Source: Alphaproteobacteria bacterium (GTDB taxonomy: Bacteria; Pseudomonadota; Alphaproteobacteria; UBA1280; UBA12223). From it: a DNA stretch of 5,170 nucleotides. This document shows positions 1 to 5,170 of this stretch, piece after piece (within the stretch, counting starts at the first letter, position 1; each line of letters starts with the position of its first letter). The notes under the pieces were generated by a model. The model was not told the origin of the DNA. It did no database searches and saw only the letters and a list, made by a program, of their open reading frames with translations. Position numbers and translations under genes: made by a program. The DNA lies in assembly GCA_003450915.1 (NCBI GenBank), contig DMEM01000213.1, forward strand, positions 1 to 5,170. The letters are read 5' to 3'.

Positions 1-456
1 GTGTGTAGAATGTCTAGTAAGAGAACAATAATTAACTACAGAAAAATTGGGGATCAGGTAAAGCCTGATAACATGACTAGTAAAGAGTATATCAATTATC
101 TTTGCCACCAATTTGGATTCAGAATTGCAGCAGGATGGGATGGAGTAGAAAAAAGACACTACCGTGCTAACTGGTCAGCAGAACAATCACATAATATTAA
201 AACAAGAGATGATGCTTTAGACTTCTTGGGAATTACTAAAACTCCAGAAGCTCCAGATGGCATTGATAAAAGATCTCTTGATAGAAGATTCAATCATAAA
301 AAATTTAATGGTAATAATAAACGAAAATATGTTCGTAGAAAAGATGAGCTTAAAGCTAAAAAGCAAGATACTATTTTATATTACTCTGCTTTAGGTTTGG
401 GCTTTGGTATTGTTATGATTACATATGGAATTATTATAGAAGGGTTAATGAAGTAA
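1..456 (+). CDS. Small basic protein of unknown function with a C-terminal membrane helix (5' end uncertain)
   Basis: I do not recognise this family. The frame is open to the left edge, so the true start may lie outside the window; inside it, GTG at 1 and ATG at 10 are candidates, and neither has a visible Shine-Dalgarno because the upstream bases are missing. Counting from base 1 it is 151 residues. Residues about 28-78 look like a compact soluble domain (aromatic, mixed charge, with the run GFRIAAGWDGVEKRHY). Residues about 89-122 are very rich in Lys and Arg. Residues about 126-147 form one hydrophobic helix followed by a very short tail. By the positive-inside rule this suggests a tail-anchored inner-membrane protein with its body in the cytoplasm. 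Its stop codon overlaps the start of the transporter-GGDEF gene by one base, so the two are probably translated together and may work as partners. That partnership is inference from context only. Confidence 0.7.
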   Translation: MCRMSSKRTIINYRKIGDQVKPDNMTSKEYINYLCHQFGFRIAAGWDGVEKRHYRANWSAEQSHNIKTRDDALDFLGITKTPEAPDGIDKRSLDRRFNHKKFNGNNKRKYVRRKDELKAKKQDTILYYSALGLGFGIVMITYGIIIEGLMK

Positions 457-458
457 TG
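438..458 (+). promoter_or_regulatory. Translational coupling junction: Shine-Dalgarno-like AGAAGGG plus TAATG stop/start overlap
   Basis: A purine-rich AGAAGGG lies at 438-444 inside the end of the upstream gene. The upstream stop TAA (454-456) shares its last A with the ATG (456-458) of the next gene. The 11-base spacing is longer than ideal, so reinitiation by ribosomes finishing the upstream gene probably contributes. The ATG at 448 is in the upstream frame and cannot be the start of the second gene. Confidence 0.6.
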
Positions 459-2096
459 AAATTAGGTATTATTTATTCAGTATTTACTGTTTTTCTGTGG
501 GCTTTATATGATGTTTTAGTTAGATTTGTTGGTGTTGTTTGGAACGCTCAGCCATACGTTTTTGTATCTTTTACCAGCTTAATGGCTGCTTTGACGTTAT
601 TAGTAGTTTCAGGTAAAGGCTCTTTAGGGCTAAAAACAATAAAACAAGTTCACACTTGGGGATTTAGTTTTGTTAGTGTATTTATGGATATTGTATTTAT
701 ATTTATTCTATTAGAGATATCTACAACAGAAGCTAACCTAATGATTAGATTAAGTATTATTACTACTGCATTGATTTGCAAATGGGGATTGGGAAGATCT
801 ATAAACCCTAAGAACTATTTTGGATATGCGTTGGTCTTTGCTGGATTTTTAATGGTTGCAATGAACTTACCAGAAAAAGTAAGAGCTATTTCAATATTTC
901 TAACATTAATTATGGTTGTTTGCCAATCTTTAAGAACTTACGTTGCAGAAACTCATCCTGCTTCAAACGAAGCATCAAGCTGGTTAGATAATTGCAGAGT
1001 TACTGGCTATGTGGTGTTAGTTACAAGTTTTGCATTTATAATTATGGGGTTGATTGTTGCTTATGCTAAGACACAATTATCAGCACAAGATCTACAAACT
1101 TTAGCAGTTTTAAATTCTTTCCCCAATTTATCAGACTTTGTACATCCACATACAATTATTGCAGCAACATTAATAGGTATGTTTAATGTTTCTCTATCTA
1201 GTTACTTTTACTTTCAAGCAACTAAAAAAGTTGGTTCAGATACATTCTTAATGGTTGGTGCTTTATTACCTGTATTTACCTTTGTTATGGAGTTATTCGC
1301 AGATAAAATGGGATGGCTAAGTTTAAAAACTTTTGCAACAGTAGATTTATTAGCAGGTATATTAATTATATCTGGAGCACTATGGAGTATATACGTTAAA
1401 ATTTATGCAGATAAGAAACAAAAAAAATTAGCTCCAAAAGCAAAAGCAGAGCTATTAGTATTAAGAGATTCTATTCAGACAGCTATGATTTGTTTTAATG
1501 ATGATGAAGATCTAGTTGCTAAAAAATTAGGCGTTGGTAAAAGAACAATTAAAGGAATTATGACTACTGAAAAACCTGTTACTAAAAATGTAAAACATAC
1601 AATTATTATGAATCATGCTCAAAATGTTGCTGGTTTAGATCATTTAACAGGAGCTTTAAATAAATCAAGTTTTGAATCTAAGTTAAAGTCATTAAATGAT
1701 TGCAATAAAGCTATCATCCTGTTTATTGATTTAGATAAGTTTAAACCTGTAAATGATACATATGGTCATAAAGCAGGTGATAGTATCTTAGAAGGCGTTG
1801 CAGAGCGTTTAATGAATGAGTTTACTAGTCCTAATGTTGTTGCTAGACTTGGGGGAGATGAGTTTTGTATAATTATTTACGGAAAAGATAAAAAAGATGA
1901 AGAAAAGCTTGTTAAAAAAATTGAAAAACTAGTAACAGAACCTTTTATCGTAGAAGGTATCGAAGATGAAATTTCAGTAGGCTGTTCGATTGGCTCAGCT
2001 CATTACCCTACAGAAGGCAACTGTGGCTTAGAGCTAAATAAAGTAGCCGATGAGCGTATGTATGAAGCAAAATTAGCTAATGGAATTGAAAGATAA
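456..2096 (+). CDS. Ten-helix EamA/DMT-like membrane protein fused to a GGDEF diguanylate cyclase domain
   Basis: The 546-residue product has three parts. Residues 1-316 hold about ten hydrophobic helices (roughly 4-24, 33-52, 70-88, 92-109, 119-137, 143-164, 183-205, 231-255, 264-282, 296-316), matching the size and 5+5 layout of EamA drug/metabolite-type transporters. Residues 317-390 are a charged cytoplasmic linker containing a helix-turn-helix-like stretch at 351-370. Residues about 391-546 are a GGDEF domain: DHLTG at 395-399, FIDLDKFKPVND at 423-434 with metal ligand D425, GHKAGD at 437-442, an intact GGDEF at 466-470, and a terminal ADERMYEAK. GGDEF domains make c-di-GMP from two GTP. 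The inhibitory RxxD site expected at 457-460 reads TSPN, so product inhibition at that site is probably absent. Ten helices with a cytoplasmic N-terminus would leave GGDEF in the cytoplasm, as required. The membrane part may be a sensor rather than a pump; its ligand is unknown. The domain calls are strong, the physiological role is inferred. Confidence 0.88.
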   Translation: MKLGIIYSVFTVFLWALYDVLVRFVGVVWNAQPYVFVSFTSLMAALTLLVVSGKGSLGLKTIKQVHTWGFSFVSVFMDIVFIFILLEISTTEANLMIRLSIITTALICKWGLGRSINPKNYFGYALVFAGFLMVAMNLPEKVRAISIFLTLIMVVCQSLRTYVAETHPASNEASSWLDNCRVTGYVVLVTSFAFIIMGLIVAYAKTQLSAQDLQTLAVLNSFPNLSDFVHPHTIIAATLIGMFNVSLSSYFYFQATKKVGSDTFLMVGALLPVFTFVMELFADKMGWLSLKTFATVDLLAGILIISGALWSIYVKIYADKKQKKLAPKAKAELLVLRDSIQTAMICFNDDEDLVAKKLGVGKRTIKGIMTTEKPVTKNVKHTIIMNHAQNVAGLDHLTGALNKSSFESKLKSLNDCNKAIILFIDLDKFKPVNDTYGHKAGDSILEGVAERLMNEFTSPNVVARLGGDEFCIIIYGKDKKDEEKLVKKIEKLVTEPFIVEGIEDEISVGCSIGSAHYPTEGNCGLELNKVADERMYEAKLANGIER

Positions 2097-2100
2097 TACT

Positions 2101-2140
2101 AAAAAAACAAAAAGAACCTCTACATTGAGGTTCTTTTTTT
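2101..2140. terminator. Bidirectional rho-independent terminator shared by the two convergent operons
   Basis: The arms GAACCTC (2114-2120) and GAGGTTC (2127-2133) form a perfect 7-bp core around the 6-base loop TACATT. The stem can be extended by five A-T pairs to 2109/2138. On the plus strand the right arm runs into seven T (2134-2140). On the minus strand the hairpin is followed by TTTTTGTTTTTTT (2113 down to 2101). It lies between the stop of the GGDEF gene (2096) and the stop of kdsA (2156), so one hairpin can end transcripts from both sides. Confidence 0.9.
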
Positions 2141-2155
2141 ATAAAATGCTTTTAA

Positions 2156-3001
2156 TTATTTAATGTCTAAAACAGGTTGAGATTTGATTAAATCATCTAA
2201 TTGTTTTAGTTGAGTTAGGAAAGCTTCTGCTTGATCTAATGGAACTTGGTTTGCTTTATCTGAAATAGCATTGTCAACATCAGGGTGAACTTCTAAAAAT
2301 ACACCAGCAATGCCTGTTGCAACAGCAGCTTTTGCTAAGTCAACTACTACTTCACGTTTACCGCCTGATGATGTGCCGTTACCACCTGGAATTTGAGCCG
2401 CGTGAGTTGCATCCATCACAATAGGGTGCCCATTTTCTTTCATTGTTCTGAATCCTGCAAAATCAACAACTAATCCGTTATGGCCAAATGTTGTGCCTCT
2501 TTCACACTGTAGAGAGTTTTCATTACCAAAGTCAAGGTAGTTATCCATGATTGTTTTCATATTGGCAGGAGCTAAGAATTGTCCTTTTTTTACATTAACA
2601 GCTTTACCTGTTTTTGCTGCTGCTTCTGTTAGATCCATTTGACGGCATAAGAATGCAGGAATTTGTAGCATGTCTACAACTTCTGCAACTTTTTCAACAT
2701 GATTCGGGTCATGAATGTCTGTAATGATAGGAACTCCGAATTTTTCTTTAACTTCAGCTAAAATTTTAAGACCTTCTTCAATACCTACGCCACGCTTACC
2801 TTGAACAGATGTACGGTTTGCTTTATCAAATGATGATTTGAAGATGAAAGGGATATCAAGCTTTGTTGTAATACGAACAAGCTCTTCTGCTGCTTCCATA
2901 ACTATTTCGCGTGATTCAATTGCACAAGGACCTGCGATAAGTACCATTGGCTTATTATTATTAAATTCAATACCGTTTACTAAAACTGATTTTTGATCCA
3001 T
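2156..3001 (-). CDS. kdsA: 3-deoxy-8-phosphooctulonate (Kdo-8-phosphate) synthase, metal-dependent type
   Basis: This cytoplasmic enzyme condenses phosphoenolpyruvate with D-arabinose-5-phosphate to give Kdo-8-phosphate, the precursor of the Kdo that links lipid A to the LPS core. The 281 residues are full length for the family. Visible motifs include IAGPCAIES (22-30), FKSSFDKANRTS (54-65), PIITDIHDPNH (91-101), NVKKGQFLAP (136-145), ERGTTFGHNGLVVDF (167-181) and DATHAAQIPGGNG (197-209). C26, H200, E237 and D248 match, with a constant offset of 15, the metal ligands I recall for Aquifex aeolicus KdsA (C11, H185, E222, D233). The metal-independent E. coli type has Asn at the Cys position and a CDGP motif where this protein has SDKA (247-250). 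The ATG is preceded by GGAG seven bases upstream. The gene sits 14 bases after the HD-GYP-like gene and is probably co-transcribed with it. DAHP synthase is the related alternative, but these motifs are specific to KdsA. Confidence 0.97.
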   Translation of the reverse strand: MDQKSVLVNGIEFNNNKPMVLIAGPCAIESREIVMEAAEELVRITTKLDIPFIFKSSFDKANRTSVQGKRGVGIEEGLKILAEVKEKFGVPIITDIHDPNHVEKVAEVVDMLQIPAFLCRQMDLTEAAAKTGKAVNVKKGQFLAPANMKTIMDNYLDFGNENSLQCERGTTFGHNGLVVDFAGFRTMKENGHPIVMDATHAAQIPGGNGTSSGGKREVVVDLAKAAVATGIAGVFLEVHPDVDNAISDKANQVPLDQAEAFLTQLKQLDDLIKSQPVLDIK

Positions 3002-3008
3002 TATTTGG

Positions 3009-3012
3009 CTCC
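3009..3012 (-). promoter_or_regulatory. Ribosome binding site of kdsA (GGAG)
   Basis: In the 14-base gap between the HD-GYP-like stop and kdsA, the minus strand reads AATGGAGCCAAATA before the ATG. GGAG with a 7-base spacer is well placed and fixes the kdsA start at 3001. The gap is too short for a separate complete promoter, so kdsA depends on readthrough from upstream or on a promoter inside the preceding gene. Confidence 0.7.
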
Positions 3013-3015
3013 ATT

Positions 3016-5025
3016 TTATTTTAGGTTAATTAAAAACTCTTTTCTTAATTTAGGCATGCCGTCGACGATTTCTTTTAAAATTTTTAGAAGAGATTCATCG
3101 TACTTGCCTGTTTGTTCTGTTAAAAGAGTTACTGCCTCTTTAAAATCAATTGCATCTCTGTACGAACGAGGTACAATTAAGGCACAAAATGCATCTGAAA
3201 TGGCTAGAACTCTTGGTAACTGGGCTATCTGATCAGCTGTTTTTTGATTTGGATAACCTGAGCCATCTAGTCTTTCATACATGTTAGCAATAGTATCAAC
3301 GATTGGTAATGAAAAGTCAATATTATTTAGAACTTTAAGTGCTGAATCAACATGAGTTTGAACAATAGCAAGTTCTTCAGGTGTTAGAATCCCAGGCTTT
3401 GTTAATAATGCTTGAGGAACAAAAACTTTACCGATCCCTGCTAGTCTAGCAGCATATTCTAAAGTTAGTTTCTCACTATCGTTTAATTTTAGTTTAAGAG
3501 CCATTTGCATTGCTACAAATGCCATTCTAGAATGGTGTCCGGAAAGGTGTGGGTCTTTAATTTCAACAGTTTTAACTAAAGCTTCAATTGCTTGGTTCCT
3601 TAAACCATCCATTTCTTTTTGGTGTAAGATAGGTTCTGTTCTATCGCTAGCAATAGTAATAATACCAGTTACATTCTCACCATCTTTTTGAGGCCATTTT
3701 GTAATATCGAAATATCTTGTTCCATCTGCGCTTGGAACTTTTACTTGGTCTTTTTTCCATGGTGATACATGTTCAATAACTTGTTTATCGGCGTCATTAA
3801 ATAGTTGAACTAAAGTTGGAGACTCAACGATTGCACGGTCTTTTAATGCATCTTTTGAGCTAAAGCTCTTAAGGCTAAAGAAGTCAGTGAATGCTTTGTT
3901 GGCATAAATATACTTTCCTGTTAAGTCTTTTAATGTTAGTTGAGCATCAACTGTTTTATTAATACTTTCAAGCATTGTTTGTTTTTTGTTTATTTCTTTA
4001 GCAAACTTAGAATACTGCTTAGCTAGAAGTCGAGTTTCGTGGTTTTTATTTCTCCAAAAAATGGCTAACATAAATAAAGTCATAACAATGGTTAATAAAA
4101 TACCGTAAGTAAAAGCATTTATCTTAAAAATTTTATAATCACTTAAAGCCTTTTTTGTTGGGTAATTATATTTAACTTGGTAATCAAATGTATTTGGCTT
4201 TGTTATATATATAAAGCTTTTTTTGTTATTTGTAATAGCAAGATTATAAGATAGATAGTTATCATCTTGAGTGAAAATTTCTCCGGCTTTTACAGAAAAT
4301 ACTCCGTTTTTTAGCATCAATTCTTTATTGCCTATTAAAAGAGATAGAAGCTCACTGTTAAAATATGAACTATTAGTTTTTAAAAGCTTGGCAACTCTGG
4401 CAGTAATGTCTAATCTATATTTTAATTTACCAATGGCTTGAGTTTGGCTTTCTGTATTTAAATCTAAAATATTAACCGCTACATCAATATAAACTCTGTT
4501 TTCATATGTTATAGGAGATGAAATAGATTTTCCATCATGTTCTACAAATATTTCATCTTGATCTTCAATATGGGCATGTCCATTAGCAAATGACTCAACA
4601 AGTTCGCTATCAACATAAAGACTAACATCATTTATTTCTTCATTAAAAGAAACAAACTCTTCAAGAACTCTTTTAATATAAGGACGCTGTGCTTGGAAAA
4701 ATTCACTTCCCTTACCTGATTTATAATCTGCTAGAACTAATCTGATTGCTTCAGATTCGACAATTGAGTTAGAGTAATCAAAAAGGCTATTAATTTGAGA
4801 GTCTAAAATATTTAATTTTGCTTCAGAACGAGCCTTCATAATTTGAGAAGCTTTATTCAAAGTTGACTTGTAGTTGTTCATCAATAAAAAGCTTGTTACA
4901 GGAATGATAAAAAGGCATGCAATTGCAACTGCTAAGAAAGTACCCAAAACAACTTGATTAGTTGAGTCTTTCTGTTTGGCTAGTTTTGTATCCATTATTT
5001 TAAATTGTTGGCTTGTATTTTTCAT
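3016..5025 (-). CDS. Membrane sensor protein: periplasmic Cache-like region, PAS-like domain and degenerate HD-GYP domain
   Basis: The 669-residue product has a membrane helix at about 27-50, a periplasmic region of about 250 residues (51-303, a Cache-like size and layout), a second helix at about 304-325, a helical linker, a PAS-like domain at about 353-463 (TGKYIYANKAFTDFF at 369-383, ending in the DRTEP region), and a C-terminal HD-GYP-type domain at about 470-655. HD-GYP enzymes degrade c-di-GMP at a metal centre. Here GH (496-497), H558, D611, K533 and the GYP region (DGSGYP, 587-592) are kept. The HD dyad, normally LLHDIGK, is RLAGIGK (A529, G530), and the later HH pair is M582-Y583. 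With about four metal ligands lost, phosphodiesterase activity is unlikely; a receptor, scaffold or regulatory role is more plausible. The ATG at 5025 has a strong AGGGGAGG site, which favours it over the in-frame Met11. The preceding gene ends 14 bases upstream and kdsA follows by 14 bases. Confidence 0.87.
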   Translation of the reverse strand: MKNTSQQFKIMDTKLAKQKDSTNQVVLGTFLAVAIACLFIIPVTSFLLMNNYKSTLNKASQIMKARSEAKLNILDSQINSLFDYSNSIVESEAIRLVLADYKSGKGSEFFQAQRPYIKRVLEEFVSFNEEINDVSLYVDSELVESFANGHAHIEDQDEIFVEHDGKSISSPITYENRVYIDVAVNILDLNTESQTQAIGKLKYRLDITARVAKLLKTNSSYFNSELLSLLIGNKELMLKNGVFSVKAGEIFTQDDNYLSYNLAITNNKKSFIYITKPNTFDYQVKYNYPTKKALSDYKIFKINAFTYGILLTIVMTLFMLAIFWRNKNHETRLLAKQYSKFAKEINKKQTMLESINKTVDAQLTLKDLTGKYIYANKAFTDFFSLKSFSSKDALKDRAIVESPTLVQLFNDADKQVIEHVSPWKKDQVKVPSADGTRYFDITKWPQKDGENVTGIITIASDRTEPILHQKEMDGLRNQAIEALVKTVEIKDPHLSGHHSRMAFVAMQMALKLKLNDSEKLTLEYAARLAGIGKVFVPQALLTKPGILTPEELAIVQTHVDSALKVLNNIDFSLPIVDTIANMYERLDGSGYPNQKTADQIAQLPRVLAISDAFCALIVPRSYRDAIDFKEAVTLLTEQTGKYDESLLKILKEIVDGMPKLRKEFLINLK

Positions 5026-5031
5026 TTTTTG

Positions 5032-5039
5032 CCTCCCCT
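5032..5039 (-). promoter_or_regulatory. Strong ribosome binding site of the HD-GYP-like gene (AGGGGAGG)
   Basis: The minus strand reads AGGGGAGG six bases before the ATG at 5025. It directly abuts the TAA stop (5042-5040) of the preceding gene, so ribosomes ending that gene arrive at this site. It decides the start codon: the next in-frame Met (codon 11) has only an A/T-rich leader. Confidence 0.8.
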
Positions 5040-5170
5040 TTATAGTTTTTTAAAGTGAATCCACTTAAAGTCTTCATTAATTGAATAGTATGGTGTGTAT
5101 TGAGTTAGTAAATCGTCATTTAGAGCAATTGTTGATAGGTTGTCTAAAATATAAATCTGATTATTTAGAT
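5040..5170 (-). CDS. C-terminal end of an unidentified gene (5' part outside the window)
   Basis: On the minus strand one frame is open from the right edge to a TAA at 5042-5040, giving 42 residues. They start LNNQIYILDNLSTIALNDD and end INEDFKWIHFKKL. The other two minus-strand frames are interrupted near the edge. The short 14-base junction and the ribosome site of the following gene, placed just after this stop, support a real gene in the same operon. The fragment is mostly polar and aromatic with no membrane helix. I do not recognise the family and the fragment is too short to assign a function. The operon promoter must lie further right, outside the window. Confidence 0.7.
   Translation of the reverse strand, partial: LNNQIYILDNLSTIALNDDLLTQYTPYYSINEDFKWIHFKKL

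Noticed and set aside
1..3. GTG at base 1 as the certain start of the first gene
   Set aside because: The frame is open to the window edge and no upstream sequence is available, so this codon may be internal; ATG at 10 is an equally possible start.
2156..3001. DAHP synthase (shikimate pathway) instead of KdsA
   Set aside because: The fold is related, but the FKSSFDKANRTS, GTTFGHNGLVVDF and DATHAAQIPGGNG motifs and the 281-residue length fit KdsA.
2993..3232. 79-codon plus-strand open frame
   Set aside because: It lies almost entirely antisense to the end of the HD-GYP-like gene, has no ribosome site of its own that I can see, and its translation shows no domain; it is a shadow frame.
3016..5025. 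Annotation as an active HD-GYP c-di-GMP phosphodiesterase
   Set aside because: The HD dyad and the second HH pair are replaced by AG and MY, removing most metal ligands, so catalytic activity cannot be claimed.
5040..5170. Non-coding leader or c-di-GMP riboswitch upstream of the HD-GYP-like gene
   Set aside because: An uninterrupted minus-strand frame fills this stretch up to a stop just before the ribosome site, and I see no riboswitch-like paired structure.
1..5170. CRISPR arrays, insertion sequences, tRNA or rRNA genes, phage genes
   Set aside because: No direct repeat arrays, terminal inverted repeats, transposase-like proteins or RNA-gene patterns were seen; the window is almost fully covered by the listed genes.

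Overview
This is a compact, AT-rich window with almost no non-coding DNA. KdsA (Kdo-8-phosphate synthase) and two membrane-anchored c-di-GMP-type signalling proteins point to a Gram-negative bacterium with lipopolysaccharide. Low GC together with a metal-dependent-type KdsA is compatible with an AT-rich alphaproteobacterium or related lineage, but this is inference and the taxon cannot be fixed from the sequence alone.

Layout: two gene pairs or operons converge on one shared, apparently bidirectional terminator at about 2101-2140. On the plus strand, a small basic protein with a C-terminal membrane helix (1-456) overlaps by one base (TAATG) a 546-residue protein (456-2096). That protein joins a ten-helix EamA/DMT-like membrane domain, a helix-turn-helix-like linker and a C-terminal GGDEF diguanylate cyclase domain. 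On the minus strand, reading leftward from the right edge, come the last 42 codons of an unidentified gene (5040-5170), a 669-residue sensor protein (3016-5025) with a periplasmic sensor region, a PAS-like domain and an HD-GYP-type domain, and kdsA (2156-3001). The two minus-strand junctions are 14 bases each, so these three genes are probably one transcript.

Functional reading: the GGDEF domain keeps its synthesis motifs but lacks the primary RxxD inhibitory site. The HD-GYP-like domain on the facing operon has lost most of its metal ligands (HD became AG, the later HH became MY) while keeping the GYP region. The window therefore seems to encode one probable c-di-GMP producer and one probably non-catalytic HD-GYP receptor or scaffold, the latter co-transcribed with an enzyme of LPS-core sugar synthesis. 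The most unusual items are the transporter-HTH-GGDEF architecture with its coupled small partner, and the degenerate HD-GYP sensor in an operon with kdsA.
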